Source: Flavobacteriaceae bacterium UBA5950 (GTDB lineage Bacteria > Bacteroidota > Bacteroidia > Flavobacteriales > Flavobacteriaceae). From it: a DNA stretch of 24,331 bases. Location of the stretch: assembly GCA_002430545.1 (NCBI GenBank), contig DJCM01000012.1:22899-47229 (forward strand), in the 5' to 3' direction. The notes under the pieces are model-generated. The model saw only the letters and a list, made by a program, of their open reading frames with translations, searched no databases and was not told the DNA's origin. A program made the translations under genes and the position numbers. Positions 7,955 to 14,898 of this stretch are shown piece after piece (the first letter of the stretch is position 1; each line of letters starts with the position of its first letter).

Positions 7955-8964
7955 TTAAGCAAGGCATTTCGCTCAAGACCTATAATAGTTTTGGAGTAGT
8001 CGCCAAAGCTGCCTTGTTTGCAGTTGCAAAAAGTAAAGAAGACCTACAATTGATTCTTAAAGATGAGCGTTTTCGTTCGGCTTGGATTTTAGGCGGTGGA
8101 AGCAATACAGTGTTTTGCAATGCTCCAAAACAACCCATCATCTACATCGATATTGCTGGTATCAAAATTATTGAAGAGGACAACGAAGATGTTGTGATCA
8201 ATGTTGGTGCAGGTGTCGACTGGCACGAATTGGTATTATGGTCTTTGGAGCAGGGGTTTGGAGGTCTTGAAAACTTATCCTTGATCCCTGGAAATGTTGG
8301 TGCTGCTCCGATTCAAAATATTGGTGCCTATGGCGTTGAACTTCAAGATGTTTTTGAGAAATGTTCATTCGTTTACAGAAACAATCAAATCATAGAAACA
8401 TTTGATAAAGCAGCATGCAAGTTTGGCTACAGAGATTCTATTTTTAAAAATAAATTTAAGAACAAAGTTGTCATTACTGATGTTAGCTTACGTCTAAAAA
8501 AGAGGAACTACAAGCTAAACACCTCCTACGGCGCGATTGAACAAAAACTATTATCCAAAAATATCAGTGTACCAAGCCCAAAAGATGTTTCAGATGCTGT
8601 CATCAACATTCGATCGACCAAATTACCAGATCCCAAACAACTGGGCAATGCAGGTAGTTTTTTTAAAAACCCAATTGTAAGCAACAGTCAATTTCAAAAG
8701 CTGAAGACATCATTTGCCGATATTCCTCATTATATCCAGCCCAATGGAGATTATAAAATCCCTGCTGCTTGGCTGATTGAGCAAGTTGGGTTGAAGGGTG
8801 TTCGTGATGGAGAAGTGGGGACACACAAACATCATGCGCTAGTGTTGGTAAATTATGGAAATGCCAGTGGGCAGGACATCAAGGCCTTTAGTCTTAGCGT
8901 GCAAGAAAAAGTGCAAAACCATTTTAACATTCTATTACAAGCAGAAGTAAATTTCTGTTGTTAA
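7951..8964 (+). CDS. murB: UDP-N-acetylenolpyruvoylglucosamine reductase, type I
   Basis: FAD- and NADPH-dependent cytosolic reductase that completes UDP-N-acetylmuramic acid, the second committed step of peptidoglycan synthesis. The 337-residue length and domain layout match the E. coli-like type I enzymes. The FAD-binding domain shows LGGGSNTVF and LSLIPGNVGAAPIQNIGAYG. The catalytic serine is Ser236 in NAGSFFKNP, and the C-terminal acidic residue is probably Glu332 in LQAEVNF. The block PAAWLIEQVGLKG is also diagnostic. The ATG overlaps the aminotransferase stop by four bases. Confidence 0.97.
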   Translation: MIKQGISLKTYNSFGVVAKAALFAVAKSKEDLQLILKDERFRSAWILGGGSNTVFCNAPKQPIIYIDIAGIKIIEEDNEDVVINVGAGVDWHELVLWSLEQGFGGLENLSLIPGNVGAAPIQNIGAYGVELQDVFEKCSFVYRNNQIIETFDKAACKFGYRDSIFKNKFKNKVVITDVSLRLKKRNYKLNTSYGAIEQKLLSKNISVPSPKDVSDAVINIRSTKLPDPKQLGNAGSFFKNPIVSNSQFQKLKTSFADIPHYIQPNGDYKIPAAWLIEQVGLKGVRDGEVGTHKHHALVLVNYGNASGQDIKAFSLSVQEKVQNHFNILLQAEVNFCC

Positions 8965-8967
8965 TAC

Positions 8968-8975
8968 TATCTTTG
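8968..8975 (+). promoter_or_regulatory. -7 promoter element (TATCTTTG) for the small membrane protein
   Basis: TATCTTTG is an exact TAnnTTTG match just after the murB stop. It ends only four bases before the ATG at 8980, so the predicted transcription start is at or next to the start codon and the mRNA would be leaderless. Confidence 0.6.
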
Positions 8976-8979
8976 TTTT

Positions 8980-9189
8980 ATGAAACTATTTTTACTCAGT
9001 GTTTTGCTTATCGGACTTGCATTTGCAGGGATTGCAATCAAAATTTGGGCAAAAAAAGGTGGGGAGTTTGCAGGTACATGCGCGAGTCAAAGTCCTTTTT
9101 TAAACAAGGATGGAGAACCCTGTGGTATGTGTGGTAAAATGCCTGCGCAACAAAAGGACTGTGATCTGCCTCATCCACAACAGAACTGA
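8980..9189 (+). CDS. small single-pass membrane protein with four cysteines
   Basis: Protein of 69 residues. Residues 1–24 form one hydrophobic helix, followed by a basic boundary (WAKKGG) and a short hydrophilic tail. The tail holds four cysteines, in FAGTCAS, the paired CGMCGK and KDCD, spaced in a way that could bind a metal or an iron-sulfur cluster. I recall similar short proteins with a Cys-Gly-x-Cys-Gly core in Flavobacteriia, annotated only as hypothetical or membrane proteins; no function is known to me. It lies between murB and an ECF sigma-factor gene, 29 bases before the latter, so the two may share a transcript. It could be a redox or metal sensor for that sigma factor, which is speculation. 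Confidence 0.75.
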   Translation: MKLFLLSVLLIGLAFAGIAIKIWAKKGGEFAGTCASQSPFLNKDGEPCGMCGKMPAQQKDCDLPHPQQN

Positions 9190-9218
9190 AGGCTTCTTTG
9201 GTCTGAAAAAAAAACAAA

Positions 9219-9779
9219 ATGAAAAGTCAAGAAAAAAAAATTGCTGATCTCCTAGTTGCTGCAAAACAAGACGACCAGCACGCTTATCGTGAGTTACTTG
9301 ATCTTCATTGGAATGAGTTGTATGGTTTTTTGATTAAAAGAACAGAAAATGAAAACGATGCTGAAGATTTGTGCTTACAAGCCTTTTCAAAAGCATTTGA
9401 TAAAATCGATTCTTTCAATGATGACTTTTTATTTTCCACATGGCTGATATCAATCGCCAAAAACCTACATGTTGACTTGATTCGAAAAGAGAAAATTCGA
9501 CTACAAAAATCAGCAAGTGTAGACAATCACACAAAAGATGTTATCGATGAGACTTTGGGTCCTGAGGACCAACTGATTCGATTTCAAAATCTAGATAAAC
9601 TTCTTCAGCAGATTCGTTCACTAAAGCCTATTTATAGAGATGTGATACAAATGCGATTTTTTCAAGAACTTAGCCACAAGGAAATTGCCTCACAGCTTGA
9701 CTTATCACTGAGCAACGTAAAAGTTCGATTGCTTCGCGCCAAAAAATTACTATCAGACATAATCAATGAGAATGATTAA
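9219..9779 (+). CDS. RNA polymerase sigma factor, ECF (sigma-70 family)
   Basis: Alternative sigma factor of 186 residues with only the sigma-2 and sigma-4 domains. Sigma-2 runs from about residue 20 to 95 and includes NENDAEDLCLQAFSKAF and the -10-recognition part FLFSTWLISIAKNLHVD. Sigma-4 (about 128–183) contains YRDVIQMRFFQELSHKEIA and the recognition helix LSLSNVKVRLLRAKK. No anti-sigma gene is adjacent, unlike many ECF systems. The last 14 bases overlap the start of the Nramp-family transporter gene, so the two are translated together. The upstream neighbour is the four-cysteine membrane protein. A link to metal or redox homeostasis is plausible from this context but unproven. An in-frame ATG follows an A-rich leader. 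Confidence 0.9.
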   Translation: MKSQEKKIADLLVAAKQDDQHAYRELLDLHWNELYGFLIKRTENENDAEDLCLQAFSKAFDKIDSFNDDFLFSTWLISIAKNLHVDLIRKEKIRLQKSASVDNHTKDVIDETLGPEDQLIRFQNLDKLLQQIRSLKPIYRDVIQMRFFQELSHKEIASQLDLSLSNVKVRLLRAKKLLSDIINEND

Positions 9780-10989
9780 AAGCATACAAAAACTGGGCCC
9801 TGGACTGTTGTTTGCAGGTACTGCAATAGGTGTTTCACATTTGGTACAATCCACACGTGCTGGTGCTGATTTTGGCTTTGGATTATTGTGGGCACTGTTG
9901 CTTGTTAACTTCTTCAAATATCCTTTTTTTCAGTTTGGACCACGATTTGCCTTGGCAACAGGTGAGAGCTTGTTGTCGGGCTATGCTAAACTCGGCAAAG
10001 CTGTAATTGTCACCTACTTCATTTTATCTCTAGCGACAATGTTTACAATACAAACAGCTGTTACAATCGTAACTGCTGGAATTGCAGTTGAGCTATTTGG
10101 TATTTCGAAAAACATCGTTTATTGGGGTATTGCCATCACCTTTATCTGCTCATCAATGTTGCTTTTTGGTCGTTATGGTCTTCTCGATCGAGGCATGAAA
10201 ATCATTATTTTGGTTTTGAGTGTTAGCACCATCATTGCAGCTTTTTTAGCTTTCGACCAGTCCAAAGAAATATATTGGACACAGGTTCTTCCCTCGTCTA
10301 CTACTGGATTTGCCTTTCTTATCGCCTTTATGGGTTGGATGCCAGGCCCACTCGATATTTCAGTATGGCATTCATTGTGGTCACTAGAGAAAAAAAAAAG
10401 AATGAAAAATCTAACATTAAATAATAGTTTATTCGATTTCAATGTGGGCTTTATCACAACAATTGTTCTTGGAATTTGCTTTGTATTTTTAGGTACCATG
10501 GTAATGTATGGCACTGGAAATAGTTTTTCGAGTAGTGGAGGAGCATTTGCAAAACAATTGATTGCACTCTACACAACTACTCTTGGAAATGGTACATATT
10601 TGCTGATTGGCATTGCTGCATTTGCAACGATGTTTAGCACAACACTAACGACCTTGGATGCATCGCCCAGAGCAATGGCCAAAACTGCCGAAATTTTACA
10701 ATTGCCCAAAGCAATTTCATCTTATTTCTTTTGGATCATTGTGTTGGCACTCGGAACAATCGCTATTTTCTTTTTCCTACTGTCGAATATGGGAACACTA
10801 GTACAAGTGGCAACGATACTCTCATTTCTCACAGCCCCATTTTATGGGTTGATGAATTATTTACTCGTTTCAGGGAAACATATGCCCAAAAAACATCAGC
10901 CAAATAAGATGATGAGGGTATGGTCTATCTTTGGACTCGTCTTTTTAACTGGTTTTACAATTTGGTACTTGAGTACTCTAGTGATTTAA
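9766..10989 (+). CDS. Nramp-family membrane transporter, atypical (no DPGN motif)
   Basis: Polytopic membrane protein of 407 residues with about eleven hydrophobic segments, matching the Nramp/SLC11 fold. The N-terminus LGPGLLFAGTAIGVSH is where canonical Mn/Fe transporters have the metal-binding DPGN; here the aligned residues are GVSH (22–25), so the metal-coordinating Asp and Asn are missing. In the sixth helix the canonical MPH is replaced by MPG (192–194) within GWMPGPLD. The substrate is therefore uncertain: it may not be Mn or Fe, and magnesium-type or other Nramp relatives are known that lack these residues. The gene begins inside the sigma-factor gene; either the ATG at 9766 or the one at 9772 could be used. 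Confidence 0.85.
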   Translation: MRMIKSIQKLGPGLLFAGTAIGVSHLVQSTRAGADFGFGLLWALLLVNFFKYPFFQFGPRFALATGESLLSGYAKLGKAVIVTYFILSLATMFTIQTAVTIVTAGIAVELFGISKNIVYWGIAITFICSSMLLFGRYGLLDRGMKIIILVLSVSTIIAAFLAFDQSKEIYWTQVLPSSTTGFAFLIAFMGWMPGPLDISVWHSLWSLEKKKRMKNLTLNNSLFDFNVGFITTIVLGICFVFLGTMVMYGTGNSFSSSGGAFAKQLIALYTTTLGNGTYLLIGIAAFATMFSTTLTTLDASPRAMAKTAEILQLPKAISSYFFWIIVLALGTIAIFFFLLSNMGTLVQVATILSFLTAPFYGLMNYLLVSGKHMPKKHQPNKMMRVWSIFGLVFLTGFTIWYLSTLVI

Positions 10990-10999
10990 TGTATCTTTG
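10969..10999 (+). promoter_or_regulatory. lipA promoter (TTG–N20–TATCTTTG)
   Basis: TTG at 10969–10971 and TATCTTTG at 10992–10999 are 20 bases apart, a full match to the Bacteroidota promoter layout. The -7 element ends nine bases before the lipA ATG, so the leader would be at most a few bases. The -33 part lies inside the 3' end of the transporter gene. Confidence 0.7.
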
Positions 11000-11008
11000 T
11001 AGCTGTCT

Positions 11009-11884
11009 ATGAAAACAGAAACACTAACAGCTAAAACAACACACACACCCAAACCCAAATGGTTGCGTGTGAAACTCCCCACAGGCAAGAAATATACTGA
11101 ACTCAGGGGTCTCGTTGACAAGTACAATTTGCATACCATTTGTACCTCAGGGAGCTGCCCAAACATGGGTGAGTGTTGGGGAGAAGGTACAGCAACCTTT
11201 ATGATACTTGGAAACATCTGCACACGTTCATGTGGATTTTGTGGTGTGCAAACTGGTCGCCCTGAGACAGTTGATTGGGCAGAACCCGAAAAAGTTGCTC
11301 GATCAATCAAGATAATGAAAATCAAACATGCTGTTTTGACATCTGTTGACAGAGATGACCTCCCTGATATGGGATCTATCCTTTGGGCAGAGACAGTGCA
11401 AGCAGTTCGCAGGTTGAACCCAAATACCACGATGGAGACACTTATCCCCGATTTTCAAGGAATTCAAAAACATATCGATCGCATTGTGAAAGTGATGCCC
11501 GAAGTTGTGTCTCACAATATGGAAACAGTTCGTCGATTGACTCGTGAGGTTCGCATTCAAGCCAAATACGATCAGAGTTTAGGTGTATTAAAATACCTCA
11601 AACAAGCTGGTGTGCGCCGTACCAAATCAGGGATTATGCTTGGGCTAGGCGAGACTGAGGAAGAAGTCAAACAAACCATGCTTGACTTAAGTGAAGCAGA
11701 AGTCGATATCGTTACGATTGGTCAGTACCTGCAGCCATCAAAAAAACATCTTCCAGTGAAGGAGTTTATCACACCTGATCAGTTCAAGATTTATGAAGAA
11801 TATGGAAAGCAGATTGGGTTTAGACACGTTGAAAGTGGTGCGTTGGTTCGGTCTTCTTACAAAGCACACAAACACATCGACTGA
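11009..11884 (+). CDS. lipA: lipoyl synthase
   Basis: Radical SAM enzyme of 291 residues that inserts two sulfur atoms into protein-bound octanoyl groups to make lipoyl cofactors for pyruvate and 2-oxoglutarate dehydrogenases. The auxiliary cluster is bound by Cys45, Cys50 and Cys56 (CTSGSCPNMGEC). The radical SAM cluster is bound by Cys71, Cys75 and Cys78 (CTRSCGFC). The C-terminal RSSY (281–284), whose serine also ligates the auxiliary cluster, is intact. Length and all motifs are normal. It is preceded by a clear promoter and converges on lpxK, with nine bases between the stops. No lipB is present in the window. Confidence 0.98.
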   Translation: MKTETLTAKTTHTPKPKWLRVKLPTGKKYTELRGLVDKYNLHTICTSGSCPNMGECWGEGTATFMILGNICTRSCGFCGVQTGRPETVDWAEPEKVARSIKIMKIKHAVLTSVDRDDLPDMGSILWAETVQAVRRLNPNTTMETLIPDFQGIQKHIDRIVKVMPEVVSHNMETVRRLTREVRIQAKYDQSLGVLKYLKQAGVRRTKSGIMLGLGETEEEVKQTMLDLSEAEVDIVTIGQYLQPSKKHLPVKEFITPDQFKIYEEYGKQIGFRHVESGALVRSSYKAHKHID

Positions 11885-11893
11885 TGGCCACTG

Positions 11894-12895
11894 TCATTCA
11901 CCAAATTGTTTGGCAATTATGCTCTTAAATCGATCTTCATCAGACAAAAAACGAATAGAAATTGGAATGAAGAACACCTCTTTTATCATTGGACTTAGTC
12001 GAACATAGTCTTTTTCAGTTGTGAGGATAGGCCGTTGTTTAGACAACATCATCTTACAATCAGACGATGTGAAAAAGTGATGATCTGCAAACGCTAAATG
12101 CTCAAAATCTGCCCCAAGACCTTCGAGGTAATCCGTCAGGGGTTTGGCATTGGCAATTCCAGTCACCAAAACAAAAGGGGTTTTGACAAACGATTTTAGT
12201 TCCATCCGACTTGCGCCAAAGACGTAGGAGTCATAAACAATGGTCGAGAAAAAGATATTTTGATGCGCTTCCAATTGTAGCTGATGGGTATGTTCATCCT
12301 GCTCAATTTTTGATAGTTTGCTTGGGCATTTTGTAACCACCACGACATCAGCTCGATTTTTACCTTTTGCAGACTCTCTCAAATTTCCAGTTGGCAAAAC
12401 ACAATCTCTAAACCATGGGTTATGATGGGGCGTAAGTAGAATTTGAAAAGATGGTTTAAGCTGGCGATGTTGATATCCGTCATCTAGTAAAACACCATCA
12501 ACAGTTGGGAATTTGGACAACAGTTGTTCTACACCTTCAAGTCGATTTTTACAAACCCCAAAGTGAGTCGTTGGGAATTTTTGTGATAATAAATACGTCT
12601 CATCACCCAAACTCTCGATTGATGAATCTTGATTGGCCAACACAAAACCAGACGATTTTCGTTTATACCCTCGACTCAGCACAGCCAAAGAAAAATGATT
12701 GGAAAAATGATCGAGTAAATACGCAATCATCGGCGTTTTGCCACTCCCACCTGTGATGAGGTTGCCAACCACTATCGTTGGTACCTTACAATGTTTTTGC
12801 TTCAACCATTGAGCATCATATGCAGCATTGCGCACACGTGTTGCGATATCATATATCAGACTAAGTGGATATAAAGACTTCCGCAGAAGATTCAT
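11894..12895 (-). CDS. lpxK: tetraacyldisaccharide 4'-kinase
   Basis: Inner-membrane-associated kinase of 333 residues that phosphorylates the lipid A disaccharide at the 4' position, giving lipid IVA. Its P-loop is seen in GNLITGGSGKTP (44–55), followed by LSRGYKRK and the catalytic region LDDGYQHR with the conserved Asp pair. The N-terminal hydrophobic stretch fits membrane contact. It is transcribed leftward from a 32-base intergenic region shared with the Nif3-like gene, and no other lipid A genes are adjacent. Its presence confirms a lipopolysaccharide-bearing outer membrane. Confidence 0.97.
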   Translation of the reverse strand: MNLLRKSLYPLSLIYDIATRVRNAAYDAQWLKQKHCKVPTIVVGNLITGGSGKTPMIAYLLDHFSNHFSLAVLSRGYKRKSSGFVLANQDSSIESLGDETYLLSQKFPTTHFGVCKNRLEGVEQLLSKFPTVDGVLLDDGYQHRQLKPSFQILLTPHHNPWFRDCVLPTGNLRESAKGKNRADVVVVTKCPSKLSKIEQDEHTHQLQLEAHQNIFFSTIVYDSYVFGASRMELKSFVKTPFVLVTGIANAKPLTDYLEGLGADFEHLAFADHHFFTSSDCKMMLSKQRPILTTEKDYVRLSPMIKEVFFIPISIRFLSDEDRFKSIIAKQFGE

Positions 12896-12899
12896 AAAA

Positions 12900-12907
12900 C
12901 AAAATTA
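12900..12907 (-). promoter_or_regulatory. -7 promoter element for lpxK (TAATTTTG)
   Basis: On the minus strand TAATTTTG matches TAnnTTTG exactly and ends four bases before the lpxK ATG, predicting a leaderless mRNA. It lies back to back with the promoter of the Nif3-like gene in a 32-base gap. Confidence 0.55.
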
Positions 12908-12914
12908 TAACATT

Positions 12915-12922
12915 TATATTTG
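12915..12922 (+). promoter_or_regulatory. -7 promoter element for the Nif3-like gene (TATATTTG)
   Basis: TATATTTG matches TAnnTTTG exactly and ends five bases before the ATG at 12928, so the predicted transcript is leaderless or nearly so. A second ATG follows immediately (ATGATG) and could be the start instead. Confidence 0.55.
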
Positions 12923-12927
12923 GGTCT

Positions 12928-14025
12928 ATGATGACGATTGGCAAGATTACACAAATTTTGGAAGAATGGGCGCCACTAGACTATGCTGAGGACTTTGACA
13001 ATGTGGGATTGCTCGTTGGCGATAAAAACGACGAGGTTAAAGGGATACTCATTTCGCATGACTGTTTGGCTGAAGTAGTTGATGAAACGATTGAAAAAAA
13101 ATGTAACCTTATTGTATGCTTTCATCCCATCATATTTAAAGGGCTACAAAAATTGAGTGGTAGCTCTCATGTAGAGCAAGCAGTCAAGAAGGCTATCAAA
13201 AACGATATCGCTATCTATGCGATCCATACAGCTCTGGACAATCAAGTTCATGGCGTAAGTTTTGGCTTGAGCAAAGCGCTGGGACTTGTACACACATCGA
13301 CCCTGTTTCCAAAGGAAAATACGATTAAGAAACTAAATTTTTATGTCCCCAAACAACAAGCACAAGAGGTTCAAAACGCATTATTTTCAGTTGGTGCTGG
13401 CAGTATAGGTCATTATGATGAATGTAGTTTTTCTAGCGAAGGGAAAGGTAGTTTTCGTCCATTGGAAAATAGTAATCCCTATGTAGGTAAGAATGGGGAA
13501 AGACACATCGAAGATGAAATGCAAATACAAATGGTGTTCCAAAAACATGTAGAATCCAAAGTGATTGATGCGCTGATCTCTAACCACCCCTACGAAGAGG
13601 TTGCATACGAAATCAGCTCACTTTCGAATGTCAATCATAATATAGGTATGGGGAAAATTGGCAAATTGCCAAAAGGCATGAAGGTAGATGCGTTCTTAAA
13701 ATTTGTCAAAGACCAATTGGGTACACCTGTGATACGTCACAGTAAAATAGGTGTCAAAACGATTGAACGAGTCGCAGTCCTTGGTGGGTCAGGCAGTTTT
13801 GCAATACAGGCAGCAAAGAAGAAAAAAGCAGATGCTTACATCACTGCAGACTTGAAATATCACGATTTTTTTGAAGGTGATAATGACTTTTTACTGATAG
13901 ATGCTGGTCATTATGAAACCGAGCAACACACAAAAAAATTAATCCATGATTATCTTACAGAAAAAATGCCTAATTTTGCAATTCTTATATCGACGTTGGA
14001 TACGAATCCAATAAATTATATGTAA
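12928..14025 (+). CDS. Nif3-like dinuclear metal-centre protein (DUF34) with central insert domain
   Basis: Protein of 365 residues of the Nif3/YbgI family, which form hexameric rings with a two-metal centre. The N-terminal half has CFHPIIFKGLQKL and AIHTALDNQVHGVSFGL; the C-terminal half has the GGSGSF loop, ADLKYHDFFE and DAGHYETEQ. These His, Asp and Glu residues supply the metal ligands. Between the halves (about 130–235) is the PII-like insert, with NHPYEEVAYE, seen in longer family members. The enzymatic role is unresolved; the old label GTP cyclohydrolase 1 type 2 is not well supported. The gene is followed two bases later by the coiled-coil zinc-ribbon relative, a pairing that recurs in bacteria and suggests a shared function. 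Confidence 0.93.
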   Translation: MMTIGKITQILEEWAPLDYAEDFDNVGLLVGDKNDEVKGILISHDCLAEVVDETIEKKCNLIVCFHPIIFKGLQKLSGSSHVEQAVKKAIKNDIAIYAIHTALDNQVHGVSFGLSKALGLVHTSTLFPKENTIKKLNFYVPKQQAQEVQNALFSVGAGSIGHYDECSFSSEGKGSFRPLENSNPYVGKNGERHIEDEMQIQMVFQKHVESKVIDALISNHPYEEVAYEISSLSNVNHNIGMGKIGKLPKGMKVDAFLKFVKDQLGTPVIRHSKIGVKTIERVAVLGGSGSFAIQAAKKKKADAYITADLKYHDFFEGDNDFLLIDAGHYETEQHTKKLIHDYLTEKMPNFAILISTLDTNPINYM

Positions 14026-14027
14026 GC

Positions 14028-14804
14028 ATGGCAAAAAAAACTGAGATTTCTGTTGAAGAGCGTTTAAGAGCGCTGTATGATTTACAACTTATCGATGCTC
14101 AAATCGATAAAATTAGAAACATTCGAGGTGAGCTGCCCATAGAGGTTGAGGATTTAGAAGACCAGGTTGCAGGACTAGGAAAACGCGTCGAAAACACCAA
14201 TACAGAAATCAAGGCATATAATGACGAAATAAAGGTCAAGAAAAACGCCATAGAAACCTCAAAGGGGTTGATCAAAAAATATGGAGAGCAACAAGAAAAT
14301 GTGCGTAACAATCGTGCATTTGAATCTCTGAATAAAGAAATTGAATATCAAGAACTTGAAATTCAACTTGCAGAAAAGCAAATCAATCAACTCAAAGAAC
14401 TGATCGAAAAAAAGAATGAGGAGTTGGCACAGGCCGAGGAAAAACTCAGCGAAAGAGAGAATCACCTAAAACATAAAAAAGAAGAGCTAGATGCCATCCT
14501 TGCCGAAACCCAAAAGGAAGAGGATATACTTCTTAAGAAATCGGCAGAATTTGAAAAAAAGGTAGAAGAACGCTTGGTTACTGCATACAAAAGAATTCGC
14601 TCATCTGTTCGAAACGGCCTGGCTGTTGTACCAATCGAGCGTGGCGCATCTGCAGGTTCTTTCTTTACTATCCCACCACAAGTACAGCTAGAAATTGCAT
14701 CACGAAAGAAAATCATAACTGACGAGCACAGTGGTCGTATTTTAGTTGATGCTGAACTTGCACAAGAAGAGCATGAAAAAATGCAAGCTCTTTTCACCTT
14801 ATAG
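14028..14804 (+). CDS. coiled-coil protein of the C4-type zinc-ribbon family, cysteines lost
   Basis: Protein of 258 residues. Residues 10–190 are a long charged coiled coil with frequent Glu, Lys and Gln heptads. The C-terminal domain matches the zinc-ribbon family (VVPIERGASAGSFFTIPP, then DEHSGRILVD). In other bacteria the same positions read GACGGCF and CPxCGRIL with four zinc-binding cysteines; here all four are replaced (Ala-Ser, Gly-Ser, Asp-Glu-His-Ser), so the ribbon cannot bind zinc in the usual way. The fold and other conserved residues remain, so this is a degenerate but functional-looking version rather than a broken gene. It is probably an operon partner of the Nif3-like gene. 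Function unknown. Confidence 0.88.
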   Translation: MAKKTEISVEERLRALYDLQLIDAQIDKIRNIRGELPIEVEDLEDQVAGLGKRVENTNTEIKAYNDEIKVKKNAIETSKGLIKKYGEQQENVRNNRAFESLNKEIEYQELEIQLAEKQINQLKELIEKKNEELAQAEEKLSERENHLKHKKEELDAILAETQKEEDILLKKSAEFEKKVEERLVTAYKRIRSSVRNGLAVVPIERGASAGSFFTIPPQVQLEIASRKKIITDEHSGRILVDAELAQEEHEKMQALFTL

Positions 14805-14847
14805 ATAATCTGTACATTCATTTTATAACAAATACTTTGGTTTTTAT

Positions 14848-14855
14848 TACATTTG
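14848..14855 (+). promoter_or_regulatory. candidate -7 promoter element for pckA (TACATTTG)
   Basis: TACATTTG is an exact TAnnTTTG match in the 94-base gap before pckA. It ends 43 bases before the ATG, predicting a leader of about 40 bases, longer than for other genes in this window. No -33 TTG at the usual distance was found. Confidence 0.4.
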
Positions 14856-14898
14856 ATATATAGAACAAAGTCTGTTTATTCGGGCTCAAAATTATCTT

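Noticed and set aside
10978..11430. 150-codon leftward open frame
   Set aside because: Antisense shadow of lipA, whose cluster cysteines and reading frame are unmistakable.
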